Origin: Symsagittifera roscoffensis
Taxonomy: Eukaryota; Xenacoelomorpha; Acoela; Convolutidae
Direction of reading: 5' to 3'
Length of the DNA stretch: 64,000 nt
Assembly: GCF_963678635.1 (NCBI RefSeq)
Contig: NC_087067.1
Span: 38,076,686 to 38,140,685 of the forward strand
Part shown: positions 45,001 to 56,663 of the stretch, piece by piece
Position numbering within the stretch: position 1 is the first letter of the stretch
How the letters are laid out: each line of letters starts with the position of its first letter
The notes under the pieces: model-generated
Databases searched by the model: none
The model's input: only the letters and a program-made list of their open reading frames with translations
What the model was told of the DNA's origin: nothing
Translations under genes and position numbers: made by a program

Positions 45001-47923
45001 GGACCTACACCATTAATCAATATAGTTTGCATTGAGTTTCAAGCTCATTGTGAAAGAATTGAATAAATCCACGAATTATAATATCGGTTACTCGATTTTA
45101 GAATAAGTTTTGCTTTCATATCTCTCATGTTAACTCTTTTGTAGTAACAACTGATCAATATAGCAGATAACAAACGTTAGCTTTCTCTATGTCGACTGCT
45201 CACAGCAGAATAACGTTGAAATGTTGATTTTCTCAAATAAACTACTGTAATTTTTCATTTTCACGGTCTGACATGTTGCTTCCTGATGTATCTTGAAGTG
45301 TCAAAGCAGACAGAAAATATAGAACGGTTCAACCGATAAAACGTTTGGTTTTTCTGGTTGGTTTGCTCTACAGAGAAGATGTTGTTTTTGCTTTTATCAG
45401 ATGTAAGCTCTATAGTTATATTCTGCTCTTAAAGTGTATGACTTGTTGTTTCTTTCTTTTAAAAGATTAATTGGACCGAAGCTATTCATCAATAAAATTT
45501 GCTTTCAGCTTAAAGCTCTTTGTGAAAAAAAAATTGATCACACCTCACTATTTTTCAACTCCCTCCGTTGAGTTTTTCTGTTCACTGTAAGATTCTGTTT
45601 CACTGTCTGATATTTTGCCTTTTGTTTTTTCATGAAGTGTCAAAGCAGACAGAAATGTCAAAGCGGACACTGAAGTTTGAAGTCGATAGAAATGAGGTGT
45701 CCGAAATGTTGCTTCTTGATTAATTTTGAAGACATATAGGACCTACACCATTCATCAATGTAGTTTGCATTGAGTTTCAAGCCCATTGTGAAAAAGTTGA
45801 TTACATCCATGAATTATAATATCGGTTACTCGTTTTTTGAAAAAGTTTTGCTTTCATATCTCTCATGTTTAACTCTTTTTTACAAACAACTGGTCAATGT
45901 AACAGATGACAATCTGTAGCTTCCTCTATGTGGGCTGCTCACAGCAGAGAAAAACTGAATGGTTGATTTTCTCTATTGAATTTTTGTAATATTTGATTTT
46001 CACTGTCTGAAATGTTGCTTCCTGATGTATCTTGAAGTGTCAAAGCAGACAGAAAATATAGAACGGTTCAACCGATAAAACGTTTGGTTTTTCTGGTTGA
46101 TTTGCTCTACAGCGAAGATGTTGTTTTTGCTTTTATCAGATGTAAGCTCTATAGTTATATTCTGCTCTCAAAGTGTATGACTTGTTGTTTCTTTCTTGTT
46201 GAAGACTTTTTGGACCGAAGCTATTCATCAATAAAATTTGCTTTGAGCTTAAAGCTCTTTGTGAAAAAAAATAGGTCACACCTCCCTTCTTATTAACTCT
46301 CTCCTCTGGGTTTTTCTGTTCGCTTTAAGATTATGTTTCACTGTCTGATATTTTGCTTTTTGTTTTTTCGTGAAGTGTCAAAGCAAACAGAAATGTCAAA
46401 GCAGACATTGAAGTTTGATGTTGATAAAAATGAGGTGTCCGAAATGTTACTTCTTGATTAATTTTGAAGGCATATAGGACCTACACCATTAATCAATATA
46501 GTTTGCATTGAGTTTCAAGCTCATTGTGAAAGAATTGAATAAATCCACGAATTATAATATCGGTTACTCGATTTTAGAATAAGTTTTGCTTTCATATCTC
46601 TCATGTTAACTCTTTTGTAGTAACAACTGATCAATATAGCAGATAACAAACGTTAGCTTTCTCTATGTCGACTGCTCACAGCAGAATAACGTTGAAATGT
46701 TGATTTTCTCAAATAAACTACTGTAATTTTTCATTTTCACGGTCTGACATGTTGCTTCCTGATGTATCTTGAAGTGTCAAAGCAGACAGAAAATATAGAA
46801 CGGTTCAACCGATAAAACGTTTGGTTTTTCTGGTTGGTTTGCTCTACAGAGAAGATGTTGTTTTTGCTTTTATCAGATGTAAGCTCTATAGTTATATTCT
46901 GCTCTTAAAGTGTATGACTTGTTGTTTCTTTCTTTTAAAAGATTAATTGGACCGAAGCTATTCATCAATAAAATTTGCTTTCAGCTTAAAGCTCTTTGTG
47001 AAAAAAAAATTGATCACACCTCACTATTTTTCAACTCCCTCCGTTGAGTTTTTCTGTTCACTGTAAGATTCTGTTTCACTGTCTGATATTTTGCCTTTTG
47101 TTTTTTCATGAAGTGTCAAAGCAGACAGAAATGTCAAAGCGGACACTGAAGTTTGAAGTCGATAGAAATGAGGTGTCCGAAATGTTGCTTCTTGATTAAT
47201 TTTGAAGACATATAGGACCTACACCATTCATCAATGTAGTTTGCATTGAGTTTCAAGCCCATTGTGAAAAAGTTGATTACATCCATGAATTATAATATCG
47301 GTTACTCGTTTTTTGAAAAAGTTTTGCTTTCATATCTCTCATGTTTAACTCTTTTTTACAAACAACTGGTCAATGTAACAGATAACAATCTGTAGCTTTC
47401 TCTATGTGGGCTGCTCACAGCAGAGAAAAACTGTATTGTTGATTTTCTCAACTGAATTTTTGTAATATTTCATTTTCACTGTCTGAAATGTTGCTTCCTG
47501 ATGTATCTTGAAGTGTCAAAGCAGACAGAAAATATAGAACGGTTCAACCGATAAAACGTTTGGTTTTTCTGGTTGATTTGCTCTATAGCCAAGATGTTGT
47601 TTTTGCTTTGATCAGATGTAAGCTCTATAGTTATATTCTGCTCTCAAAGTGTATGACTTGTTGTTTCTTTCTTTTTGAAGACTATTTGGACCGAAGCTAT
47701 TCATCAATAAAATTTGCTTTGAACTTAAAGCTCTTTGTGAAAAAAATTGGTCACACCTCCCTTCTTATTAACTCTCTCATCTGGGTTTTCTGTTCGCCTT
47801 AAGATTATGTTTCACTGTCTGATATTTTGCCTTTAATTTTTTCGTGAAGTGACAAAGCAAACAGAAATGTCAAAGCAGACATTGAAGTTGATAAAAATGA
47901 GGTGTCCGAAATGTTACTTCTTG
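39017..47923. repeat. 738-bp tandem satellite, left block (about 12 units)
   Basis: The landmark GGACCGAAGCTATTCATCAA starts at 39565, 40301, 41040, 41778, 42517, 43259, 43997, 44736, 45473, 46212, 46949 and 47688, spacing 736-742 bp. Units at 39.6-42.5 kb are all type A (GATTAATTGG, ATTGATCACACCTCAC). From 43.3 kb, types B (GACTATTTGG, CACACCTCCCTTC) and A alternate. No open frame is conserved. It sits after the donor of myosin exon 13. Confidence 0.96.
44000..47480. repeat. 1476-bp dimeric higher-order repeat
   Basis: Positions 44608-44820 and 46084-46296 encode the same 70-codon stretch. Surrounding B and A units are near-identical at an offset of 1476 bp, while adjacent A and B units differ clearly. 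Confidence 0.85.
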
Positions 47924-47955
47924 TGCGGGAATGTTACTTCCTGTCCTGCTATAGT

Positions 47956-48000
47956 GCGGGGAGGCACTGCATATGACTCTCATATGCAGTGCCTCCCCGC
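47956..48000. repeat. Perfect 21-bp-stem hairpin in LINE 5' end
   Basis: Arms GCGGGGAGGCACTGCATATG(A) and its exact reverse complement flank a CTC loop. It is GC-rich against an AT-rich background and lies 32 bp from the element's 5' boundary. Confidence 0.93.
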
Positions 48001-48212
48001 GTTAGGATTGAGTCGTTCGCAGGCAATCTGCGGTAATCAGCGATCTCACCTCGGCGAGAGTCGGATGATACATCTACCATTGGTATCAACACTAAACTGC
48101 AGGCGATTTTCCGTGAGGAATTTTGCTTAACGCCTCCTCGGTGTAATAACAGAGGTTGGGTAATACGGTCCAGTAAGCCATACCTGTAAAAATCCTACCT
48201 ACATTCAAACCA

Positions 48213-49826
48213 ATGAGAGAAACCAATCGGAAACAGGAGCGACCGGCCCGAGACAATGTTTTGGTTAGGCAGCAACCGTGGAAGTTTGGACATTGGAATT
48301 GTAGGACCCTAAGGGGATTGGAAGGAGGAGAGTTGGAGCAGCTGATGCTTGAGCGGCATTTTGATGCCCTGGGTTTATGCGAGACCCGCTTAAATAGCGA
48401 CGGAGTCTCTGATCTTGGTAGAAACTACACTATTGTGTGCGCGAGCGACCCCGAGAGGAAAGGTAGAAACGGGGTTGCTCTCATTTTCAATTCGTTGAAA
48501 CTGAAACTAGCCAGGCATAGGTGCCAAAGTGACCGAGTTATGGTAGCCTGGTTGAGTAGTCGCATCAATAGTGAAACGTTTAAAATAGTCGTTTGTTACA
48601 GTCCCACTAACCCTGATGATGAGAAAGGTGAAAAGCGGGTTGATTGCTTCTACGCTGATCTCTTCAGAGTAATGAAAGACGGCATCCCCAGCCGTAAAGT
48701 TGGATCTCATACTCTGATATTTGGTGATTTGAATGCGAGAATCAGTAAGGAGCAACTGACCGAATTGAGACCACTAGCTGGTGCCTGGTCTGCCGATCAA
48801 GAAACAAACTCAAACGGTGAGAAATTGCTTGAGTTTTGTTCGACACACGATTTAAAAATCGTGAACACGTTATTCAAGAAACCTTTAAGTAGGCTAATAA
48901 CGTGGCGTCACCCCAGAGGCTCAGGTGCTGTCATCGATTATATCTTGTCCGATCGGAACACGGTCTGGAGAGATATGAGAGCCAGCTGGGGAGGTAGTAC
49001 CGGGCATCAATCAGATCTTGCTAAACTTGTAGGCGTGGTCTTACCCCCGAAAGAACCAGGCAAAAAGGCGTTTGACGGTGAAAGTTTTCTCAGAAAAAGC
49101 TTAAAAAGGAAGTCTCCTGGACTACGGTCCAAAATCAATACCTGTCTGAAATCTGCCCAAGGTCGCTCGTTCCTAACATCAGATAACCGCTTGTCCCACA
49201 CTGACTCCATTGAGAGCTTCAATAGAACTCTTAAGGAGTTGGTGTGCAATGTCCATGCCAGGTTACCGGTTCCGGAACCTGAGGAAAAAGAGGGTACATT
49301 CTTTGAGTATTTAAATACTGAACAACGTTTGGTATTTAAAGAAAGGAGAAGTGTACATCGTCAGGTTCTAAACAACAGAACTGACGAATTGGTTGCTGCA
49401 AGAAAAAGGCTAAACTTGAATTGCAACAAGTTGAGGAAGTTTGCCCAAAATGAGATGTTAGAGAGTGGTCTGGAAGGGTTTCAAGACAAGCACGTCCTCG
49501 GACAAACGCGTGAAGCGTTTAAGGTGTTGAAAGAGACTCTTAGGAGTGTTCGCCTGAGTTGGTTGGAGAGGAGGAGCAAAAGTGAAGTCAGTAATGTGAA
49601 GTTTCAAAGGCATTATGAGAATCTGTTTACGAACAGACCGGCGGGCGAAAAGTTTGTTGAAAGGTCACTTCCAGGTGCGGATAGTGGACCTCCTAAAGGT
49701 GCAGATGTACTACAAGCCTTGAGAGAAATTAACACTGGCAAGGCTCCCGGTGAGAGTCAGATCACCAGTGACCTTCTTAAGTTGCTCGAAGATAATTCTC
49801 AAGCCTCTCACAAGAATTTTCACTGA
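48213..49826 (+). CDS. LINE ORF, endonuclease and N-terminal RT region
   Basis: 537 codons. APE-type endonuclease motifs: Asn29 in HWNCRTL, Glu57 in LGLCETRL, GDLNAR (171-176), Asp242 in IDYILSD and His265 in TGHQSD. A basic linker (FLRKSLKRKSPGLRSKINTC) follows. The last meaningful residues (REINTGKAPGESQITSDLLK, about 509-528) are the usual RT N-terminal motif. After that the frame is lost and continues in the 49750-51273 frame. The first Met may not be the native start. Confidence 0.88.
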   Translation: MRETNRKQERPARDNVLVRQQPWKFGHWNCRTLRGLEGGELEQLMLERHFDALGLCETRLNSDGVSDLGRNYTIVCASDPERKGRNGVALIFNSLKLKLARHRCQSDRVMVAWLSSRINSETFKIVVCYSPTNPDDEKGEKRVDCFYADLFRVMKDGIPSRKVGSHTLIFGDLNARISKEQLTELRPLAGAWSADQETNSNGEKLLEFCSTHDLKIVNTLFKKPLSRLITWRHPRGSGAVIDYILSDRNTVWRDMRASWGGSTGHQSDLAKLVGVVLPPKEPGKKAFDGESFLRKSLKRKSPGLRSKINTCLKSAQGRSFLTSDNRLSHTDSIESFNRTLKELVCNVHARLPVPEPEEKEGTFFEYLNTEQRLVFKERRSVHRQVLNNRTDELVAARKRLNLNCNKLRKFAQNEMLESGLEGFQDKHVLGQTREAFKVLKETLRSVRLSWLERRSKSEVSNVKFQRHYENLFTNRPAGEKFVERSLPGADSGPPKGADVLQALREINTGKAPGESQITSDLLKLLEDNSQASHKNFH

Positions 49827-51273
49827 TATCTGGCTTGATCCGGGGAAAGTTCTCCAAATTTGGAGGGACGCAGTAGTACTCAATCTGTTCAAGAAAGGAA
49901 GCAGAGCAGAACCGAACAATTACCGGAGCATCTTCCTTCTTGACCAAGTTGGCAAAGTGTTCGCAAAGGTGATTGCAAATAGGGTGAATAAACAGCTGCC
50001 CAAGATCTCACCTTATCAATTTGGGTTCCGAAGCCACAGGTCAACGGGCCAAGCTATCTTGGCAATTAGATGTTTGCTGCAAAGAAGGATTGAGAACCAG
50101 CAACCTCTTTGTATGACTTTCATCGACCTGAAGAAGGCTTTTGACTCAATTGATAGGGAAGTGCTGTTTATTGCCCTAAGGGATTTTGGAATCCCAGGAG
50201 ATATCATCAGTTTGATTGAAGCGCTCCACACCAAACCCATCGGCAAGCTTGATAAGGATAACTCCTTTGTAGTGAACCGAGGGGTGAGGCAAGGGTGCAT
50301 TTTAGGCCCACTGTTGTTTATCATCCTTTTTGACTTCCTCCTAAGTAAGACCAGTGGGGAGAAAAGAAACTTTGCATACGCTGATGATCTGGCTTTGACC
50401 TCTGATAACCAGGCAAATGCTACCAAGTCGCTGAATGAGATGGCAAAAACTTTTGGATTGGCTCAATTAGAAATCTCTGTCGAGAAAACTAAAAGTATTG
50501 TAATTAACACCAAAGACAATACTAATGTCCCTATCAATGTACTCAGTGAACAGGTAGAACAGGTTAATCACTTTGAGTACCTCGGCAGCATCATAGCATC
50601 TGATGGGAGCGCTGACAAGGCTATCAGCGCTCGCATTTCTAAGACAAGAATAGCAATGTTACGTCTTAGACCGGCCTTGGTGTCTAAAAAGTTGACACTA
50701 AGGAACAAGGGTCTCCTCATCGAGACATTCCTAAAGCCTGTCCTGCTATACGGCTTAGAGACCCTTGTCATCAGATGCACCGATCTTGGTAGATTAGAAG
50801 CGGTTATACACCGCGCTAAAAGAATGTGTCTCAGGCTAGAAATCAGAAACGAAATGAAACTAAAGGAATTGAATGAAAAAGTAAAAACAACGCCAGTCGC
50901 TCACCAACTATGCAGGAGAAGGGTACAACTGTATGCTTCCTTTAAAAACATCGGGGCCGATAGCTTGAATGAACTACTTGAAGGTGCTAAAGTTTGGCAA
51001 AAAGATTGGGTTAGGCAGCTCAGGGCTCATCTTGACAACCATGGGCTCAAAACCAAGTGCGACCAGGATAACTGGTTACATAATCCGACAACCAAACTTA
51101 AGTTCACAGAAGGTGGGAATTTTAAAGCAAATGCTATCGGCAAGAGGTCGCAAACAGTTCAATATGCTAATGAAAACTGTGGTAGAATGTTTCATAGCAA
51201 AAAAGAGATGTACAGGCATCTCAGAGACAATCATTCACCCTCGGTCCAGACCTCCGCTAGTAGTGAAAGTTAA
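49797..51273 (+). CDS. LINE ORF, reverse transcriptase
   Basis: Continues the endonuclease ORF after a frameshift at about 49795; the open frame itself begins at 49750. Motifs: NYRSIFLLDQVGKVFAKVI, YQFGFRSHRSTGQAI, FIDLKKAFDSIDREVL, GVRQGCILGPLLF and the catalytic FAYADD (about 208-213 counted from 49750), then FEYLGSIIASDG. The C-terminus has a degenerate C2H2 finger (NCGRMFHSKKEMYRHLRDNH) lacking one Cys. The TAA at 51271 looks secondary because the coding pattern continues. Confidence 0.9.
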
Positions 51274-51375
51274 ATTGAAACTAAAGGAAATGAAAGAACT
51301 GTAACTAAAGGAATTGAGGGAACTGTAACTAAAGGAACTGAGGGAACTGTAACTAAAGGAATTGAAAGAACTGCA
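51274..51375 (+). repeat. 24-bp minisatellite encoding an octapeptide in LINE
   Basis: About four copies of AACTAAAGGAATTGAGGGAA-type units. In the RT frame it reads TKGIEGTV repeated, with no stops, between the RT-side finger and the next fingers. Confidence 0.85.
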
Positions 51376-51776
51376 GAGATCCCCCAGCAGCCCAGCGACG
51401 GGGGGTCCAAAAGGGTAAATTCGACTGCCCTCTGTCCGACTGTAACAAGACTTATGTCTATGTCAGCGGTTGGACAAAGCACATGCAAAACTGTCACCCG
51501 CATGTGAAACTGATCAGCGCATCAGAATCGACCGTCTCAGCACCGCAACTGAGTCGGCAACCCTTCGCATCAAACCAAGACACTAGCACAGGTGATGAGG
51601 TGCTAAAGTGTCCGCTCTGCTCCTACCGGTGCTCGGTTAGAAAGTCAATGATCAATCACTGTTATGTGAAGCACCGATACTCCTGGGTCAAAGCGAGGCC
51701 AATGCCCAAGCCGCCAAGTCATGTTGGCGTTGTCCCGGTGCGTACAATCAATAGGCAAAATTGTGCAGATTGAAGC
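51371..51776 (+). pseudogene. LINE C-terminal C2H2 zinc-finger segment
   Basis: In the frame that ends in TGA at 51774. It has two well-formed fingers: C-x4-C-x12-H-x4-H from 51426 (CPLSDCNKTY...HMQNCH) and C-x2-C-x12-H-x4-H from 51609 (CPLCSYRC...HCYVKH). It is separated from the RT frame by a frameshift near 51400-51415. C-terminal C2H2 fingers are known in the ingi/L1Tc group of LINEs. Confidence 0.8.
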
Positions 51777-51925
51777 GTCATGACCACCACTGCTACCTCG
51801 GAAAGGTAGAACGGGTTCCCGGTGGTGACTTTCATTTCGTTTGAATCAGTTCTAATGATTTGATAAAGTCAGAACCATTGCCCCTGGCCTTGACCAGCTG
51901 GGGAGCAGATGGGAGGAACTTATTA
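51777..51925 (+). other. LINE 3' untranslated end
   Basis: Contains an imperfect GACCACCA/GGTGGTGA inverted pair (51780-51830) and ends GGAGGAACTTATTA at the target-site duplication. Confidence 0.6.
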
Positions 51926-54867
51926 TACTTCTTGATTAATTTTGAAGGCATATAGGACCTACACCATTCATCAATATAGTTTGCATTGAGTTTCAAGCTC
52001 ATTGTGAAAGAATTGAATAAATCCACGAATTATAATATCGGTTACTCGATTTTAGAATAAGTTTTGCTTTCATATCTCTCATGTTAACTCTTTTGTAGTA
52101 ACAACTGATCAATATAGCAGATAACAAACGTTAGCTTTCTCTATGTCGACTGCTCACAGCAGAGTAACGTTGAAATGTTGATTTTCTCAAATAAACTACT
52201 GTAATAATTCATTTTCACTGTCTGAAATATTGCTTCCTGATGTATCTTGAAGTGTCAAAGCAGACAGAAATTATAGAATGATTCAACCGATAAAACGTTT
52301 GGTTTTCCTGGTCGATTTGCCCTACAGCGAAGATGTTGCTTTTGATTTTGTCAATGTAAGTTTTATAGTTATATTCTGCTCTCAAAGTGTATGACTTGTT
52401 GCTTCTTTTTGAAGATTATTTGGACCGAATCTATTCATCAATAAACTTTGCTTTGAGCTTAAAGCTCTTTGTGAAAAAAATGGTCACGCTTCACTACTAA
52501 TTAACTCTCTCCTTTGGGTTTTTCAGTTCACTGTAAGATTCTAATTCACTGTCTGATTTTTTGCCTTTTGTTTTTTCGTGAAGTGTCAAAGCAAACAGAA
52601 AGGTCAAATCAGACATTGAAGTTTGAAGTTGATAAAAATGAGGTGTCCGAAATGTTACTTCTTGATTAATTTTGAAGGCATATAGGACCTACACCATTCA
52701 TCAATTTAGTTTGCATTGATTTTCAAGCTCATTGTGAAAAAGTTGATTGCATCCACGAATTATAATATGGGTTACTCGATTTTTGAAAAATTTTTGCTTT
52801 CTTATCTCTCATGTTAACTCTTTTTTACTAAGAACAGGTCAATATAACAGATAACAATCTTTGGTTTTCTCTATATGGGCTGCTCACAGCAGAGAAAAGT
52901 TGAATGTTAATTTTTTCAATTGAACTACTGTAATATTTCATTTTCCCTGTCTGAAATGTTGCTTCCTGATGCATCTTGAAGTGTCAAAGCAGACAGAATT
53001 TATAGAACGGTTCAACCAATAATACGTTTGGTTTTTCTGGTTGATTTGCTCTACAGCGAAGATGTTGTTTTTGCTTTTTGCAGATGTAAGCTCTATAATT
53101 ATATTTTGCTCTCAAAGTGTATGACTTGTTGTTTCTTTTTTTTGAAGATTAATTGGACCGAAGCTATTCATCAATAGAATTTGCTTTGAGCTTAAAGCTC
53201 TTTGTGAAAAAAATTGATCACACCCCACTATTTTTTAACACCCTCATTTGGGTTTTTCTGTTCAGTGTAAGATTCTGTTGCACTGTCTGATGTTTTGCCT
53301 TTTGTTTTTTCGTGAAGTGTCAAAGCAGATAGAAATGTCAAAGCAGACACTGAAGTTTGAAGTCGAAAGAAATGAGGTGTCCGAAATGTTGCTTCTTAAT
53401 TAATTTTGAAGACATATAAGACCTACACCATTCATCAATGTAGTTTGCATTGAATTTCAAGCTCATTGTGAAAAAGTTGATTACATCCACGAATTATAAT
53501 ATCGGTTACTCGATTTTTGAAAAAGTTTTGCTTTCATATCTCTCATGTTTAACTCTTTTATACAAACAACTGGTCAATTTAACAGATAACAATCTTTAGC
53601 TTTCTCTATGTGGGCTGCTCACAGCAGAGAAAAATTGAATTGTTGCTTGTCACAAATTAGTTTTTGTCATATTTCATTTTCACTGTCTGAAATGTTGCTT
53701 TCTGATGTATCATGAAGTGTCAAAGCAGACAGAAAATATAGAACGGTTCAACCGATAAAACGTTTGGTTTTTCTGGTTGATTTGCTCTACAGCGAAGATG
53801 TTGTTTTTGCTTTTATCAGATGTAAGCTCTATAATTATATTCTGCTCTCAAAGTGTATGACTTTTTGTTTCTTTCTTTTTGAAGATTAATTAGACCGAAG
53901 CTATTCATCAATAAACTTTGCTTTGAGCTTAAAGCTCTTTGTGAAAAAAATTGATCTCACCCCACTATTTTTCAACACCCTCCTTTGGGTTTTCTGTTCT
54001 GTGTAAGATTCTGTTTCACTGTCTGATGTTTTGCCTTTTGTTTTTTCGTGAAGTGTCAAAGAAGACAGAAATGTCAAAGCAGACACTGAAGCTTGAAGTT
54101 GATGAAAATGAGGTGTCCGAAATGTTACTTCTTGATTAATTTTGAAGGAATATAGGACCTACACCATTCATCAATATAGTTTGCATTGAGTTTCAAGCTC
54201 ATTGTGAAAGAATTGAATAAATCCACGAATTATAATATCGGTTACTCGTTTTTTGAAAAAGTTTTGCTTTCATATCTCTCATGTTAACTCTTTTGTTGTA
54301 ACAACTGATCAATATAGCAGATAACAAACGTTAGCTTTCTCTATGTCGACTGCTCACAGCAGAGTAACGTTGAAATTTTGATTTTCTCAAATAAACTACC
54401 GTAATAATTCATTTTCACTGCCTGAAATATTGCTTCCTGATGTATCTTGAAGTGTCAAAGCAGACAGAAATTATAGAATGATTCAACCGATAAAACGTTT
54501 GGTTTTTCTGGTCGATTTGCCCTACAGCGAAGATGTTGCTTTTGATTTTGTCAATGTAAGTTTTATAGTTATATTCTGCTCTCAAAGTGTATGACTTGTT
54601 GCTTCTTTTTTTTTGAAGATTATTTGGACCGAATCTATTCATCAATAAACTTTGCTTTGAGCTTAAAGCTGTTTGTGAAAAAAATGGTCACGCTTCACTA
54701 CTTATTAACTCTCTCCTTTGGGTTTTTCTGTTCACTGTAAGATTCTAATTCACTGTCTGATATTTTGCCTTTTGTTTTTTCGTGAAGTGTCAAAGCAAAC
54801 AGAAAAGTCAAATCAGACATTGAAGTTTGAAGTTGATAAAAATGAGGTGTCCGAAATGTTACGTCTT

Positions 54868-54968
54868 GATTCTGAGATGAGTTTTACATGTCAGAATCAA
54901 GAACATGTAAACCTATATGCCTTCAAAATTGATTGATTTAAGCTACGGGACGCACTGTGTGCGTCGGG
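54868..54968. other. Hairpin/inversion insert in satellite, copy 1
   Basis: Replaces normal sequence after CTTGAT. Contains CTTGATTCTGA (54865) and its reverse complement TCAGAATCAAG (54891); TTACATG and CATGTAA; an inverted 19-bp satellite fragment (CCTATATGCCTTCAAAATT, 54912-54930); and the hairpin GACGCAC-TGT-GTGCGTC. The satellite then restarts upstream of where it left off. Confidence 0.8.
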
Positions 54969-56565
54969 ATTCTAATTCACTGTCTGATATTTTGCCTTTT
55001 GTTTTTTCGTGAAGTGTCAAAGCAAACAGAAAGGTCAAATCAGACATTGAAGTTTGAAGTTGATAAAAATGAGGTGTCCGAAATGTTACTTCTTGATTAA
55101 TTTTGAAGGCATATAGGACCTACACCATTCATCAATTTAGTTTGCATTGATTTTCAAGCTCATTGTGAAAAAGTTGATTGCATCCACGAATTATAATATG
55201 GGTTACTCGATTTTTGAAAAAATTTTGCTTTCTTATCTCTCATGTTTAACTCTTTTATACAAACAACTGGTCAATATAACAGATAACAATCTTTAGCTTT
55301 CTCTATGTGGGCTGCTCACAGCAGAGAAAAGTTGAATGTTAATTTTTTCAATTGAACTACTGTAATATTTCATTTTCCCTGTCTGAAATGTTGCTTCCTG
55401 ATGCATCTTGAAGTGTCAAAGCAGACAGAATTTATAGAACGGTTCAACCGATAAAACGTTTGGTTTTTCTGGTTGTTTTGCTCTACAGCGAAGATGTTGT
55501 TTTTGCTTTTTGCAGATGTAAGCTCTATAAGTATATTCTGCTCTCAAAGTGTATGACTTGTTGTTTCTTTCTTTTTGAAGATTAATTGGACCGAAGCTAT
55601 TCATCAATAAATTTTGCTTTGAGCTTAAAGCTCTTTGTGAAAAAAATTGATCACACCCCACTATTTTTTAACACCCTCATTTGGGTTTTTCTGTTCAGTG
55701 TAAGATTCTGTTTCACTGTCTGATGTTTTGCCTTTTGTTTTTTCGTGAAGTGTCAAAGCAGATAGAAATGTCAAAGCAGACACTGAAGTTTGAAGTCGAA
55801 AGAAATGAGGTGTCCGAAATGTTGCTTCTTAATTAATTTTGAAGACATATAAGACCTACACCATTCATCAATGTAGTTTGCATTGAGTTTCAAGCTCATT
55901 GTGAAAAAGTTGATTACATCCACGAATTATAATATCGGTTACTCGTTTTTTGAAAAAGTTTTGCTTTCATATCTCTCATGTTAACTCTTTTGTTGTAACA
56001 ACTGATCAATATAGCAGATAACAAACGTTAGCTTTCTCTATGTCGACTGCTCACAGCAGAGTAACGTTGAAATTTTGATTTTCTCAAATAAACTACTGTA
56101 ATAATTCATTTTCACTGCCTGAAATATTGCTTCCTGATGTATCTTGAAGTGTCAAAGCAGACAGAAATTATAGAATGATTCAACCGATAAAACGTTTGGT
56201 TTTTCTGGTCGATTTGCCCTACAGCGAAGATGTTGCTTTTGATTTTGTCAATGTAAGTTTTATAGTTATATTCTGCTCTCAAAGTGTATGACTTGTTGCT
56301 TCTTTTTTTTTGAATATTATTTGGACCGAATCTATTCATCAATAAACTTTGCTTTGAGCTTAAAGCTCTTTGTGAAAAAAATGGTCACGCTTCACTACTT
56401 ATTAACTCTCTCCTTTGGGTTTTTCTGTTCACTGTAAGATTCTAATTCACTGTCTGATATTTTGCCTTTTGTTTTTTCGTGAAGTGTCAAAGCAAACAGA
56501 AAAGTCAAATCAGACATTGAAGTTTGAAGTTGATAAAAATGAGGTGTCCGAAATGTTACGTCTTG

Positions 56566-56663
56566 ATTCTGAGATGAGTTTTACATGTCAGAATCAAGAA
56601 CATGTAAACCTATGCCTTCAAAATTGATTGATTTAAGCTACGGGACGCACTGTGTGCGTCGGG
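56566..56663. other. Hairpin/inversion insert in satellite, copy 2
   Basis: Same as copy 1 except for a 2-bp deletion within the inverted fragment (CCTATGCC), so it was amplified with the 1697-bp repeat. Confidence 0.8.

Larger units (their letters stand above)
47924..51925 (+). mobile_element. APE-type non-LTR retrotransposon (LINE), 4.0 kb
   Basis: Inserted in a satellite unit with target-site duplication TACTTCTTG at 47915-47923 and 51926-51934; the satellite continues exactly across it. It encodes an apurinic endonuclease-like domain, a reverse transcriptase and C-terminal C2H2 fingers, in + orientation. The 3' end is AACTTATTA with no long poly(A). Frameshifts near 49795 and 51410 and a stop at 51271 make this copy inactive. 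Clade not determined (RTE-, CR1- and Ingi/Vingi-like features are all possible). Confidence 0.92.

Noticed and set aside
51483..51773. Zinc-finger ORF as a host gene
   Set aside because: It lies inside the LINE boundaries set by the target duplication, in the RT orientation, and continues the finger pattern started in the RT frame.
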